Of a stretch of 64,000 bases of DNA, positions 8,589 through 18,562 are shown one piece after another (position 1 is the stretch's first letter; the number at the start of each line of letters is the position of its first letter). Made by a program: the position numbers and the translations under genes. The notes below the pieces were generated by a model that made no database searches, was not told the origin of the DNA, and was given only the letters and a program-made list of their open reading frames with translations. This DNA is from Flavobacterium arcticum (GTDB taxonomy: Bacteria; Bacteroidota; Bacteroidia; Flavobacteriales; Flavobacteriaceae): positions 1,052,501 to 1,116,500 of the forward strand of contig NZ_CP031188.1 of assembly GCF_003344925.1 (NCBI RefSeq), read 5' to 3'.

Positions 8589-9935
8589 ATGTTTAAAAAA
8601 ATATTAATTGCAAACAGGGGCGAAATCGCACTACGTGTTATAAGAACCTGTAAAGAAATGGGGATTAAAACGGTAGCGGTTTACTCTACAGCCGATGCTG
8701 AGAGTTTGCACGTGCGCTTTGCCGATGAGGCAGTGTGTATTGGGCCTCCGCCAAGTAACCTTTCTTACTTAAAGATGTCTAACATTATTGCAGCAGCAGA
8801 GATTACTAATGCAGATGCAATACACCCAGGTTATGGTTTTCTTTCAGAAAATGCAAAGTTTTCTAAAATATGCCAAGAGCATAATATTAAATTTATTGGA
8901 GCTTCTCCTGAAATGATTGAAAAAATGGGTGACAAGGCAAGTGCTAAAGCTACTATGAAAGCAGCAGGCGTGCCATGTGTACCAGGATCTGACGGATTAT
9001 TAGAATCATACGAGCAAACAGAAAAACTTGCTAAAGAGTTTGGTTATCCTGTAATGCTAAAAGCTACTGCTGGTGGTGGTGGTAAAGGTATGCGTGCTGT
9101 ATGGAAGAAAGAAGAGCTTAAAAAAGCATGGGAAAGTGCTAGACAAGAAGCTGCTGCTTCTTTTGGTAACGACGGTATGTATATGGAAAAACTTATCGAA
9201 GAACCTCGCCATATTGAAATACAAATTGTAGGCGATTCTTTTGGTAAAGCATGCCACCTTAGTGAGCGTGACTGTTCTGTACAGCGTCGTCACCAGAAAT
9301 TAACGGAGGAAACTCCTTCGCCGTTTATGACAGATGAACTTCGTGAAAAAATGGGTGAAGCTGCTGTTAGAGCTGCCGAATACATTAAGTATGAAGGTGC
9401 GGGTACAGTAGAGTTTCTTGTAGATAAACACAGGAATTTCTATTTTATGGAAATGAATACTCGTATTCAGGTAGAACACCCTATTACTGAGCAGGTAATA
9501 GATTATGACCTAATACGTGAACAAATATTAGTAGCAGCAGGTATTCCTATTTCGGGTAAAAATTACTTGCCAGAAATGCACTCTATAGAGTGTCGTATTA
9601 ATGCTGAAGATCCTTATAATGATTTTCGCCCATCGCCAGGTAAAATTACTACCCTGCATATGCCAGGTGGTCATGGTGTAAGGTTAGATACACACGTGTA
9701 TTCAGGCTATACTATTCCGCCTAATTATGACTCTATGATCGCTAAGCTAATAACTACTGCTCAAACAAGAGAAGAAGCTATAAGCAAAATGAGACGAGCT
9801 CTTGATGAGTTTGTTATAGAGGGTATTAAAACTACAATACCTTTCCACAGGCAACTGATGGATGAGAAAGATTATGTTGAAGGTAATTATACTACAAAAT
9901 TCATGGAATCTTTTAAAATGAAAGATCCTGCATAA
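8589..9935 (+). CDS. accC: Biotin carboxylase AccC
   Basis: ATP-dependent carboxylation of the biotin on AccB, using bicarbonate. The 448-residue protein starts [19 protein letters not shown]. Translation from 8589 is preferred over an upstream TTG at 8526 because it gives the canonical N terminus. The ATP-grasp glycine loop (GGGGKGM), CSVQRRHQK and the active-site [12 protein letters not shown] segment are all present. Length matches the family. The 95-bp spacer after accB contains an AT-rich imperfect palindrome. The stop codon lies inside the base of the terminator stem. Confidence 0.96.
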   Translation: MFKKILIANRGEIALRVIRTCKEMGIKTVAVYSTADAESLHVRFADEAVCIGPPPSNLSYLKMSNIIAAAEITNADAIHPGYGFLSENAKFSKICQEHNIKFIGASPEMIEKMGDKASAKATMKAAGVPCVPGSDGLLESYEQTEKLAKEFGYPVMLKATAGGGGKGMRAVWKKEELKKAWESARQEAAASFGNDGMYMEKLIEEPRHIEIQIVGDSFGKACHLSERDCSVQRRHQKLTEETPSPFMTDELREKMGEAAVRAAEYIKYEGAGTVEFLVDKHRNFYFMEMNTRIQVEHPITEQVIDYDLIREQILVAAGIPISGKNYLPEMHSIECRINAEDPYNDFRPSPGKITTLHMPGGHGVRLDTHVYSGYTIPPNYDSMIAKLITTAQTREEAISKMRRALDEFVIEGIKTTIPFHRQLMDEKDYVEGNYTTKFMESFKMKDPA

Positions 9936-9977
9936 TAAAACTAAACCCGCGCAAAACTGTGCGGGTTTAGTTTTATT
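9934..9977 (+). terminator. Terminator after accC
   Basis: ACTAAACCCGC pairs with GCGGGTTTAGT around GCAAAACTGT. The outer A/T extension overlaps the accC stop codon and leaves a T-rich tail. Confidence 0.85.
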
Positions 9978-10058
9978 ATGCTTTTTATATATGTTTATTT
10001 AAAAATTAGTATTAAATTTCATATAAATTCAGTATAAATAATAGTAACTTTTAAAGTA

Positions 10059-10997
10059 ATGGATGAAGGACTTTATAAACCGATAAATCTGCATGACTTT
10101 ATCAAAGAGTCTCCATTGCTTAATCCTTTTAAGGAGCATTATCCTGATTATTTAGGACAGTTACTTGAGAGAACATTTCATTTTTGGAATTTAGAAGAAA
10201 TAGAAAAGGCTAAAGAGCAAATAGCTATTTATAACTCAAACTTTGAAGGTTTCCATCTGGGGATTCTTATAGAGTTTGCAATTGATTTTGATAATTTAGA
10301 TGCAGAAAAAACTATTATTTATCTTAACTCAATACCCGAAAACCATAGGAATGAGCCCGATATCGGCGATATGTATTATCGTATTAAAGCGGCTCTTTAT
10401 TTCAGTTTGTTAGATATAGATCTTGCTCGTGAAGAATGCGTTATAGGTATCGGTTTTGGTTTTGGGTCTGAAGAGTTATACTATTTAAGGGCTATGTGTA
10501 GTGCGCTGAGAAATTTGCATAATGAGGCTATTCCTGATTATATAACGGCTCTAAAAGGTGATTTTAAAAGAGACGAAATTACCGTAAACCTTGCTTACAG
10601 CTATCTCCGCGTAAGAAAAATGAGGAAAGCTTTTAAACTGCATAAAAGCGTTGTAGATAAATTTCCTGACAATCATAAAATACAATATAACACGGGGCTT
10701 TGCTATAAACATTTTAGGAAATATTCCAAAGCAGTAGAATATTTTGATAAAGCCATTGCGCTCAATCCTGATGAAGCAGCATACAGGTTAACAAGAGGGA
10801 GAGTATTAATGAGACTGAGAAGGCATAATGAGGCACAACTGGATTTGGTATATGCACAGGAGTCGGATATATCTTTAGCAGAAGAACTGCTGAATATAAA
10901 CACTGAAGTCCTTGAACGGAAAATTACCTCAAGGACTGCAAACAAGAAAGTACTTAAATTACTAAGACGTATATACCTGCAAAATGAGGGGTATTGA
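10059..10997 (+). CDS. TPR-repeat protein
   Basis: This is a 312-residue cytoplasmic protein without signal peptide. Tetratricopeptide motifs are clearest in the second half, for example around YNTGLCYKHFRKYSKAVEYFDKAIALNPDEAAY (about 208-241) and in the repeat before it. The N-terminal part is acidic and helical, with DYLGQLLERTFHFWNLEEIEKAKEQI. A role as a protein-interaction scaffold is inferred from the repeats, and no partner is suggested by the neighbours. The ATG at 10059 follows an AT-rich leader. The flanking genes do not form an obvious operon with it. Confidence 0.75.
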   Translation: MDEGLYKPINLHDFIKESPLLNPFKEHYPDYLGQLLERTFHFWNLEEIEKAKEQIAIYNSNFEGFHLGILIEFAIDFDNLDAEKTIIYLNSIPENHRNEPDIGDMYYRIKAALYFSLLDIDLAREECVIGIGFGFGSEELYYLRAMCSALRNLHNEAIPDYITALKGDFKRDEITVNLAYSYLRVRKMRKAFKLHKSVVDKFPDNHKIQYNTGLCYKHFRKYSKAVEYFDKAIALNPDEAAYRLTRGRVLMRLRRHNEAQLDLVYAQESDISLAEELLNINTEVLERKITSRTANKKVLKLLRRIYLQNEGY

Positions 10998-11073
10998 AAA
11001 TAGAATGTCTCCCTATATATGTTTGCTTATTGTTATTTAATGGTTTTTAGGATAGCTAATTAAAATTATCATA

Positions 11074-11081
11074 TATTTTTG
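11074..11081 (+). promoter_or_regulatory. Candidate -7 box before the small secreted protein
   Basis: TATTTTTG fits TANNTTTG. It overlaps the alternative GTG start at 11081, which favours translation from the ATG at 11126. Confidence 0.35.
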
Positions 11082-11125
11082 TGAATGACTATTGCCATAT
11101 AACAACTATAAAAAAAATCAAAAAA

Positions 11126-11494
11126 ATGAACAAGATTATAACTGCCCTAAAGGGCACTGTAGCTATAGTATTACTTTTAGTAACATTTACCACTATCGCA
11201 ACAGCGCAAAGTAAAGCCGATGAAGGAGCATTAGCTGTAACTGTAAAAATGAAAGAACAACTCTCGTTAAACGACGCTCAGTACAACCAAGTACTACAAA
11301 TAAACAAAGAATACCTGAACAGGATTGTAAAGGCTAAAAAAACCGTAAAATCAGTACCTGCAAGAGAAAAGAAAATAAAGATATACAGTGCCGACAGAGA
11401 GAAGAAATTAAAATCAGTCCTTACCGATGCGCAGTACAGAACGTATGCTGCGGACAGGGCTAAAAACCAAGAATTCCTAAAAGAGTATTATTAG
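11126..11494 (+). CDS. Small secreted LTxxQ/Spy-like protein
   Basis: This 122-residue protein has a clear signal peptide (hydrophobic VAIVLLLVTFTTIATAQ) and a lysine-rich helical mature part. Two motifs, LSLNDAQYNQV and LTDAQYRTYAADR, resemble the LTxxQ repeats of Spy/CpxP periplasmic proteins. Similar small proteins are common in Flavobacteriaceae and are of unknown function. A periplasmic chaperone or stress role is only an analogy. The ATG at 11126 is chosen because an upstream GTG (11081) lies in the likely -7 box and would extend the signal sequence with a charged tail. Confidence 0.65.
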   Translation: MNKIITALKGTVAIVLLLVTFTTIATAQSKADEGALAVTVKMKEQLSLNDAQYNQVLQINKEYLNRIVKAKKTVKSVPAREKKIKIYSADREKKLKSVLTDAQYRTYAADRAKNQEFLKEYY

Positions 11495-11504
11495 GGTAAA
11501 AAAT

Positions 11505-11545
11505 AAAATATAAAACTCCTGCTTATCGGCAGGAGTTTTATATTT
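11505..11545. terminator. Bidirectional terminator
   Basis: AAAACTCCTGC pairs with GCAGGAGTTTT, extended by complementary AT flanks on both sides. It sits between convergent genes and touches the stop codon of the minus-strand gene. Confidence 0.8.
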
Positions 11546-13127
11546 AAAATTGGTTTACAGTTGCTTTTCTCCAAAAAGGTAATAGATTATGCGGAACCGA
11601 CTCTTCATTCAGCAGACAGCCTATAGCCAGCTCAGGATAGCTTTCGTAATAAGTCTCTACCTTGTTTTTGTCTACACGAGTACTCACTACAGTTCTATCT
11701 ACACCATTGGGGTGATGAATGCCTGCAGATGCCATAAGATCCATAGCGCTTTTAACGGTTTCGTTATGAAAACGGTATACTCTTTCGCTTTTTTCGGTAG
11801 GCACAAGCCCTTTTACTAAGTCGGGGTCTTGTGTTGCCACACCGGTAGGGCAGGTGTTGGTGTTACATTCCAAAGCCTGTATGCAACCCAAAGCAAGCAT
11901 CATTCCTCTTGCTGAGTTGCATAAATCGGCACCCATAGAAAGGCATTTAATAATGTCGAACCCTGTAATAACTTTACCACTACTTATTATCTTAATTTGA
12001 TCTTTAATCCCGAAACCTGTTAGGGCATCGCTCACAAAAGCTAGTGCGTCGCGCAGGGGCATACCCACATGGTCAGAATATTCTTGTGGTGCAGCACCTG
12101 TACCGCCTTCGGCACCATCTACCGTTATAAAATCAAGATAGGTATCTGTAGCAACCATTGCTTTACAAATGGATAGAAACTCCGATTTATTTCCGATACA
12201 AATTTTTATTCCTATCGGCTTACCTTTAGATCCTTTTCTAAGGACTTTTATAAACTCGATAAGCTCTAAAGGTGTTGTAAATGCAGAGTGATAAGGTGGC
12301 GAAACAATATCATGTCCTTTATTTACAAGGCGTATGTTGGCAATCTCGTCAGTAACTTTTTCTTTAGGTAAAATACCGCCATGACCAGGTTTAGCACCTT
12401 GCGAAAATTTTATTTCAATCATCTTTACGGCATCTAGTGTGGCACGCCTAGTATATTCTTCATACGAAAAATGCCCATCAGTATCACGGCAACTAAAATA
12501 GCCTGTACCAATATTCCATACTATATCGCCACCATGCTGTAAATGGTATGGCGATAGCCCTCCTTCGCCTGTATTGTGGTAAAACCCTCCTTTTTTTGCG
12601 CCTGCATTAAGGGCAAGTATTGCGTTTTTACTTAATGAGCCAAAACTCATAGCACTAATGTTATAGAGACTCGCTTTGTACGGCTTGTTACATTGTGAAG
12701 AACCTATGGTAACGCGTGGGTCTAAATTTATCTCGGCAAAGGGTATAGCATTTATACTATGGTTTATCCATTGGTAGCCTACATCGTACACATTGAGCTG
12801 CGTACCAAAAGGCATAGTGCTTACTAAATTTTCGCTACGGTCATACACTAAATTTCGTTGTAGGCGGTTAAATGGTTTTCCGTCAAGATCAGTTTCAATA
12901 AAGTACTGACGCATTTCGGGTCCCATAGACTGTAATAAATATCGTAGCCTACCCAGTAAAGGGAAATTTCGGCGGATGGTTTTTTTACAGAAGTACATAT
13001 CATATACCCCCATTATTATTAAAGGAAGAAATATTAATAGTAAAAGAGATGATTTCCAGTTAATGTAGGTCATTATAGCAATAATGGATAATAAAGTAAT
13101 ACTGAAAACTATAAATGCTTTTCTCAT
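11544..13127 (-). CDS. FMN-binding glutamate synthase-family protein, membrane-anchored
   Basis: This 527-residue protein has two hydrophobic segments in the first 45 residues, then a GltS/GltB-type FMN barrel. The signatures GGLSPYHLQHGGDIVWNIGTGYF, KPGHGGILPKEKVT and DGAEGGTGAAPQEY are present. A cysteine cluster in the pattern CX5CX4C (CIQALECNTNTC) matches the 3Fe-4S site of glutamate synthase. It lacks the glutaminase domain, so it is the stand-alone synthase-domain type found in many bacteria. The true substrate of such proteins is often unproven. No small GltD-like subunit is adjacent. The N-terminal anchor suggests action at the inner membrane. Confidence 0.85.
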   Translation of the reverse strand: MRKAFIVFSITLLSIIAIMTYINWKSSLLLLIFLPLIIMGVYDMYFCKKTIRRNFPLLGRLRYLLQSMGPEMRQYFIETDLDGKPFNRLQRNLVYDRSENLVSTMPFGTQLNVYDVGYQWINHSINAIPFAEINLDPRVTIGSSQCNKPYKASLYNISAMSFGSLSKNAILALNAGAKKGGFYHNTGEGGLSPYHLQHGGDIVWNIGTGYFSCRDTDGHFSYEEYTRRATLDAVKMIEIKFSQGAKPGHGGILPKEKVTDEIANIRLVNKGHDIVSPPYHSAFTTPLELIEFIKVLRKGSKGKPIGIKICIGNKSEFLSICKAMVATDTYLDFITVDGAEGGTGAAPQEYSDHVGMPLRDALAFVSDALTGFGIKDQIKIISSGKVITGFDIIKCLSMGADLCNSARGMMLALGCIQALECNTNTCPTGVATQDPDLVKGLVPTEKSERVYRFHNETVKSAMDLMASAGIHHPNGVDRTVVSTRVDKNKVETYYESYPELAIGCLLNEESVPHNLLPFWRKATVNQF

Positions 13128-13164
13128 TAGTGATGGGTGTGAATACTATAGTTTATAAAAATAA

Positions 13165-13194
13165 AAAATCCCGTTAAGAAAACTAACGGGATTT
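13165..13194 (-). terminator. Terminator after the C1 peptidase gene
   Basis: ATCCCGTTA pairs with TAACGGGAT around a seven- to eight-base loop. On the minus strand a T-rich tail follows. Confidence 0.8.
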
Positions 13195-13215
13195 AATTTA
13201 ATTATGCTTAATAAA

Positions 13216-14418
13216 TTACTGTTCTATATTAAGTTTTTTAGCAATACCTTTCGGTAAACCACCTTTGTGTAGTAGTATAGCAGTAGTTTTATATTTCACG
13301 AAGTTTTTACTCATGTACATATACCCTTGGTAGTCGTTACTAGCACCCCATGAGTTTTTTATCATGTAGTACTCTTTACCATTTTGGTCTTTAGTAATCC
13401 CTACAATATGCATACCGTGATCATCCTGAGTTTCATAATTATCAAAAGCTTCCTGACGCATATCTTCGGTTATTTCCATTTCTTTTTGTGGCCCTTTAAA
13501 GATGTTTTCTTTTTCTTCGGCAGTCATATCGCTAAACTCTTTTGCAGGAATATAAGCCACACCATTTTTCCAGCTAAAGCCTTTTTCGCTCACATCACCA
13601 GCCCATCCTACAGAGTAGCCTTTTTTAATAGCATTGTCTATAATATCTGTTAGGTCGTTCATTTTTACATTATAAACAAGGTCTAGTGACCAGTTGTCTG
13701 GTACCATAAGTACAAACTGGCTATAATATGGGTGCTCTTTTAACGAAGATATTTCTACATAGTCATCTGCATTAATACCTACAACTTCTTTAGCAAATGT
13801 TTGTGGTGTATATTTTTTACCTTTATAAGTAAATTTTTCTGGCACTTCTCCAAGATAAGTGTCTAATACTGAGATATAGGCTTTTTCCCAGTTAGGAGTT
13901 AGTTTTCCGTTTGGGTTTTTTACTACTGCAGCAAGTAAACCTTCGTTTATAGCTGCCATTTCTGCAAACTGGTTTCTTGTAGTGCCATAATTTAAACCAG
14001 TGTACTCTGCTTGTGGTAATGCACCATATTTTTCATACATATTTATAACATCGTGCAGCGCGCCACCATCGCCAAGGGTAATGGCTCCATGCATTTTTAC
14101 ATAGTTTTTCCCTTTTTCTATATAAGCATTACGTGCGGTATAAATTTGCGAAATTTCTACAGGTTCTTTACCCATACGAATCATTTCTGACTCTATGAAA
14201 GAGTTGGCTGCATAGCTCCAGCAAGTACCTGATGAACCTTGGCTTTTTACAGGTGTATTTTCAAGATTAACTACATCGGTAAAAATAAAAGAATCTTTAC
14301 TGTTTTCGCTCTTGTTGTTTTTTAGAGAATTTACCAAATAGTCCTGAGCCGAAACAGTTTGCAAACCTGCAAATAGTAAGGATGCTACCAGTAATGGTCT
14401 AAATGAATATCTTTTCAT
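13216..14418 (-). CDS. Secreted C1-family cysteine peptidase (bleomycin hydrolase/PepC-like)
   Basis: This is a 400-residue papain-fold peptidase with a signal peptide (cleavage after VSAQ, about residue 25). The catalytic residues are visible: the Gln/Cys motif SQGSSGTCWSYA places Cys66, DDHGMHIVGI places His337, and IKNSWG places Asn355. The long insertion between Cys and His fits the C1B (aminopeptidase C/bleomycin hydrolase) subfamily. Unlike cytoplasmic PepC it carries an export signal, so it should act in the periplasm. It has its own terminator and is followed upstream by a second secreted peptidase on the same strand, with 75 bp between them. Confidence 0.9.
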   Translation of the reverse strand: MKRYSFRPLLVASLLFAGLQTVSAQDYLVNSLKNNKSENSKDSFIFTDVVNLENTPVKSQGSSGTCWSYAANSFIESEMIRMGKEPVEISQIYTARNAYIEKGKNYVKMHGAITLGDGGALHDVINMYEKYGALPQAEYTGLNYGTTRNQFAEMAAINEGLLAAVVKNPNGKLTPNWEKAYISVLDTYLGEVPEKFTYKGKKYTPQTFAKEVVGINADDYVEISSLKEHPYYSQFVLMVPDNWSLDLVYNVKMNDLTDIIDNAIKKGYSVGWAGDVSEKGFSWKNGVAYIPAKEFSDMTAEEKENIFKGPQKEMEITEDMRQEAFDNYETQDDHGMHIVGITKDQNGKEYYMIKNSWGASNDYQGYMYMSKNFVKYKTTAILLHKGGLPKGIAKKLNIEQ

Positions 14419-14493
14419 AATCTTTTTGTTTTGTTTAAGTTGAGACTGCTAAAATAAAGAAAATTTACAAAACGTTACGTATTTGTGAAATTT

Positions 14494-16395
14494 CTATAAA
14501 GTTTCCTTTAACCATTTAAAGAACTCTCGTTGCCATACTAAACCATTTTGGGGTTTTAGAACCCAATGATTCTCATCTGGGAATACTATAAAACGGCTTT
14601 TAATGCCTCTTAATTGTGCTGCCTGAAAAGCTTCTTGTCCTTGCCCTATAGGGACACGAAAATCTTTATCACCTTGAAATATAAGTATTGGAGTGTCCCA
14701 ATTTTGTACATGGTTTATAGGGTTAAACTCGTTATATGTTTTTTGTGCCACAGCATTGTCTTCTTCCCAATAAGCACCTCCGCTATCCCAATTTGTAAAA
14801 AACACCTCTTCGGTAGTACCATACATACTTTTCAGGTTAAAGACCCCATCATGGGCAATAAAAGTTTTGAAACGTTTTTTATGAATGCCTGCAAGGTAAA
14901 ATACAGAGTAACCGCCATAGCTAGCACCTACTGCGCCTAGTCTAGCTTTATCTACATAAGGTTCTTTAGCCACATCGTCTATTGCCGAAAGGTAATCGTC
15001 CATTACCTGTCCGCCCCAGTCTGTACTAATGGCTTCATTCCACGCTACACCATGCCCTGGCATACCGCGACGGTTTGGGGCAACTACTATGTACCCTTGT
15101 GCTGCCATAATTTGGAAATTCCATCGAAAAGAATAGAACTGTGTGAGTGCACTTTGAGGACCGCCTTGGCAGTATAACAGTGTAGGATATTTTTTAGATG
15201 CATCAAAGTTAGGTGGGTATATTACCCATACCAGCATTTGTTTACCATCGGTAGTAGTAACATAGCGTTTCTCCGTTTTGCTTAATGCAATGCTTGAGTA
15301 TGCCTTGTCGTTTACAGTTGTTATCTGTTTCCAGTCTTTTTTCTTGAGGTCATAACTGTATATCTCGCTAGCGTGGTTCATGTCGCTGCGGGTTGCAATT
15401 ACTTTGTTACCGCTAAAGCCTATTATGCTATTTACATCCCAATGACCATCGGTTACTTGTTGTACTCTAACAGCTATTTTAGTAAGCCCTGGGAAGTTTA
15501 CTTCAAATAGTTGACGTGTACCATCAACCGCAGCCAAGAAATATATTTTTTTTCCATCTTCGCTCCATGTAAAGGCATCAACAGTACCATCCCAATTAGC
15601 AGTAAGGTTAATATCAATACCCTTATGGCGTACTATAATATCATTTTTGTCGGCTTCATAACCGTCACGCTTCATTTGTAGCCAAGTCAGGTCGCCATTC
15701 GGCGAAAATGCGGGTTGTGTGTCATAACCTTTATTACCTTCGGTAAGGTTTATAGTAGTACTCTTTTCAAGGTTGTATTCATACAGGTCGGTATTGGTGC
15801 TTGTGGCATACTCGGTACCCGCTTTTTTCTTGCTTACATAAACAATGCTTTTTCCGTCGGGCGACCATGTGTAGTCTTCCTCTCCGCCAAATGGTTTTTG
15901 AGGAGAATCGTAAGGCTCACCTTTCATAATGTCGGTAAAGTTGTCTTTATTGTCTACAGGAGCATAGCCCACGTGGTTGTGCGTTCCATCGTTCCAAGTA
16001 TCCCAATGGCGATAGTCTAGCGCATCATATATTTGTACGGTAGATTTTTCTAGTTCAGGGTAATAATCTTTACCATATACATTTTCGGTTTTAACCTCTT
16101 TATGTGTTAGTTTATATTTGCCATCGGGCGAAATATATTTATCGGCAACAAGTTCTTTATAGTCTTCTATCTCATTGGTTTTACCACCATTTATAGGAGT
16201 GCTATACAGCTTACTACTTTGTTTATTTTCTTCCATGCTAGGGGTAGAAACTTTGTAAATAATGTTGTTCCCGTCTTTGCTTATGCCAACAGGGCTTATG
16301 CGTCCTAGTTTCCAAAGCAGTTCGGGGGTCATGTGTTGTTGAGCAGCAGCAGATAATCCCATGAGGCTAAAGGTTATAAAAAGTATTTTTTTCAT
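14494..16395 (-). CDS. S9-family peptidase (acylaminoacyl/dipeptidyl peptidase-like)
   Basis: This is a secreted serine peptidase of 633 residues, counted from the ATG at 16395. An upstream in-frame ATG at 16434 would put 13 residues ahead of the signal peptide MKKILFITFSLMGLSAAAQ and is disfavoured. A WD40-like/beta-propeller region carries repeated FSPDGK-type motifs (YTWSPDGKSIVY, PAFSPNGDLTWL). It is followed by an alpha/beta-hydrolase domain with Ser492 in GASYGGY, Asp578 in GDKDFRVP and His610 in ENHWV. This arrangement fits S9C/S9B peptidases that remove di- or acylated residues from peptides in the periplasm. Confidence 0.92.
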   Translation of the reverse strand: MKKILFITFSLMGLSAAAQQHMTPELLWKLGRISPVGISKDGNNIIYKVSTPSMEENKQSSKLYSTPINGGKTNEIEDYKELVADKYISPDGKYKLTHKEVKTENVYGKDYYPELEKSTVQIYDALDYRHWDTWNDGTHNHVGYAPVDNKDNFTDIMKGEPYDSPQKPFGGEEDYTWSPDGKSIVYVSKKKAGTEYATSTNTDLYEYNLEKSTTINLTEGNKGYDTQPAFSPNGDLTWLQMKRDGYEADKNDIIVRHKGIDINLTANWDGTVDAFTWSEDGKKIYFLAAVDGTRQLFEVNFPGLTKIAVRVQQVTDGHWDVNSIIGFSGNKVIATRSDMNHASEIYSYDLKKKDWKQITTVNDKAYSSIALSKTEKRYVTTTDGKQMLVWVIYPPNFDASKKYPTLLYCQGGPQSALTQFYSFRWNFQIMAAQGYIVVAPNRRGMPGHGVAWNEAISTDWGGQVMDDYLSAIDDVAKEPYVDKARLGAVGASYGGYSVFYLAGIHKKRFKTFIAHDGVFNLKSMYGTTEEVFFTNWDSGGAYWEEDNAVAQKTYNEFNPINHVQNWDTPILIFQGDKDFRVPIGQGQEAFQAAQLRGIKSRFIVFPDENHWVLKPQNGLVWQREFFKWLKETL

Positions 16396-16629
16396 TGGTT
16401 TTACATTAAAATAAGATTGGCTTAAAAATAGCAAATTTCTTTAACACCTCGTGTTTTGATATATCGCATCATTATGGTTTAAATTTGATATTGTGTTGGT
16501 TTTTTATGTTAAATAATTAATTTATGTATAAAAGATGCTTATAAAATGTTAAGCTATTACAGGATTAAAAAAATATAAGTAATTTCACAGACTTAAAATA
16601 ATAACAGTTTTATACAATAATTTTAGCAC

Positions 16630-17370
16630 ATGAGTGATTTTGACTGGATGCAACTTATAAATCCTGAGTTTTATATAATGCTAGAGCTTGGCGGTGTTCC
16701 TGTAGGAATTTATGTTGTATTATTTATAATTTTTGCCGAGACAGGTCTTTTTGCAGGTTTTTTCCTTCCGGGCGATAGCCTTTTATTCCTTGCAGGTATT
16801 TATAGTACTGAGTTAATGAACACCCTTATACCTATTGAGGGCGACTTTATAAATGTACTTCTACTATCAGTATTGGTAGCAATTAGCGGAATACTGGGTA
16901 ATACCTTTGGGTACTGGTTTGGTCATAAGAGTGGTAGCTATTTGTATAAAAAAGAAGATACTTTTTGGTTTAAGAAAAAATATCTAATACAGTCGCACGA
17001 GTTTTTTGAAAAACATGGAGGTAGAGCCATTATATTTGCTCGTTTCTTGCCTATTATCAGGACGTTTGCACCTATTATTGCAGGGGTGGTAAAAATGGAA
17101 AAGAAAAAGTTTATGTTTTATAACATTATTAGCTCTTTTACATGGGCAACAACCATCATATTTGCAGGGCATTACTTACAGGAGCTTTTCAAAACAACAA
17201 TGGGTATTGATCTTAAATCACACATAGAGATTATTATATTAATTATTGTATTAATAACTACTGTGCCATTGATATTAAATGCATTAAAAGGTAATAAAGT
17301 TACAGAACGAGAAGCTGTAGAGGAAGCCGAAAGTAAAGACGACCACGATAACGACATCTTTCCGCGATGA
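16630..17370 (+). CDS. DedA-family (SNARE-associated) membrane protein
   Basis: This 246-residue inner-membrane protein contains the DedA/VTT core: ETGLFAGFFLPGDSLLFLAGI, GNTFGYWFGHKSG, FFEKHGGRAIIFARFLPIIRTFAPIIAG. The conserved glutamate, the GDS aspartate and the RFLPxxRTxxP arginines are present. DedA proteins are now known to include lipid scramblases or flippases such as undecaprenyl-phosphate transporters (DedA/PopT-type activity in some members). That role here is inference. The C-terminal tail is acidic. Its stop overlaps the next gene by 4 bp, indicating translational coupling. Confidence 0.9.
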   Translation: MSDFDWMQLINPEFYIMLELGGVPVGIYVVLFIIFAETGLFAGFFLPGDSLLFLAGIYSTELMNTLIPIEGDFINVLLLSVLVAISGILGNTFGYWFGHKSGSYLYKKEDTFWFKKKYLIQSHEFFEKHGGRAIIFARFLPIIRTFAPIIAGVVKMEKKKFMFYNIISSFTWATTIIFAGHYLQELFKTTMGIDLKSHIEIIILIIVLITTVPLILNALKGNKVTEREAVEEAESKDDHDNDIFPR

Positions 17371-18479
17371 AACTAAGCTGGTGGGAAATAAAAAACTGGT
17401 TTACTAATGTAGATTATACCATAGTAGGTAGCGGCATTGTAGGACTTCATACTGGACTGCGCCTACGCGAACGATTTCCCGACAGCAGAATATTGGTACT
17501 CGAAAAAGGGCAATTACCGCAAGGGGCAAGTACTAAAAATGCAGGTTTTGCCTGTTTTGGTAGCCTATCAGAAATTGCCGATGACCTAAACAATCATACC
17601 GAACAGGAGGTTATTAACCTGATACAAAAACGCTGGGATGGGTTGCAATTATTACGCAAACGTTTGGGCGATGCTGTTATCGACTTTAAGCCTTATGGCG
17701 GTTATGAGCTTTTCCTTGAAAAAGACACTTCAACTTACAAAGATTGCCTACGCAAACTTCCATTTGTAAATGAGGTGCTCCAGCCACTGTTCCGTAATGA
17801 TGTGTTTGCTACAGAAACGAATCGTTTTGACTTTAAAGGCATACACGAACACCTGATTTTTAACCCCTATGAAGGGCAGATAGATACAGGTAACATGATG
17901 CAGGCACTCCTGAAAGAAGCTGCTGCAAATGATATATTGATACTAAACTGCCAAACCGTTATAGGCTATCACGAAAAAATAGATGGTGTAGAGGTTAATG
18001 TAGGCGATTTTAGTTTTAGTACTAAAAAATTACTCTTTGCTACCAATGGTTTTGCCTCGACACTTACCAACGGAGCTGTAAAGCCCGCGCGCGCTCAAGT
18101 ACTTATTACCGAGCCAATACCCAACCTTGACATAAAAGGTACATTCCACATGGATAAGGGGTATTACTACTTCCGTAATTATGACGATAGGATATTGCTT
18201 GGTGGAGCGCGCAACCTCGACTTTGAAGGTGAAACCACTACTGAACTGGCACAAACCGACCTTATTCAAAATCGACTAGAGCAATTATTACATGAAGTGA
18301 TATTACCTAACCAAGACATAAAAATTGCCCATAGATGGAGTGGTATTATGGGTGTAGGCAGCCAAAAGAACCCTATTGTACAACAGTTGAGCAATCACGT
18401 ATATTGTGGCGTAAGGCTTGGCGGTATGGGCATAGCTATTGGCAGTACTATTGGTACAGAACTTGCCGATTTGGTTTAG
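17367..18479 (+). CDS. FAD-dependent oxidoreductase (DAO family)
   Basis: This is a 370-residue D-amino-acid-oxidase-like flavoprotein. The Rossmann dinucleotide motif is VGSGIVGLHTGLRLRERFPD (residues 21-40), followed by VLEKGQLPQGASTKNAGFACFGS, which is the usual FAD-contacting segment. A second nucleotide-contact region is near LFATNGFASTL, and the C terminus ends with GGMGIAIGSTIG. The substrate cannot be told from sequence. The 4-bp overlap with the DedA gene and 83-bp spacing to mtgA suggest a common transcript, though the functional link is unclear. Confidence 0.88.
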   Translation: MKLSWWEIKNWFTNVDYTIVGSGIVGLHTGLRLRERFPDSRILVLEKGQLPQGASTKNAGFACFGSLSEIADDLNNHTEQEVINLIQKRWDGLQLLRKRLGDAVIDFKPYGGYELFLEKDTSTYKDCLRKLPFVNEVLQPLFRNDVFATETNRFDFKGIHEHLIFNPYEGQIDTGNMMQALLKEAAANDILILNCQTVIGYHEKIDGVEVNVGDFSFSTKKLLFATNGFASTLTNGAVKPARAQVLITEPIPNLDIKGTFHMDKGYYYFRNYDDRILLGGARNLDFEGETTTELAQTDLIQNRLEQLLHEVILPNQDIKIAHRWSGIMGVGSQKNPIVQQLSNHVYCGVRLGGMGIAIGSTIGTELADLV

Positions 18480-18562
18480 TCATAATTAATTATAACTATA
18501 TTTTTCAACGTTAAAATATCCAAACTTATTTGTACTTTCGTTATATGTAATTTCAGTATGCT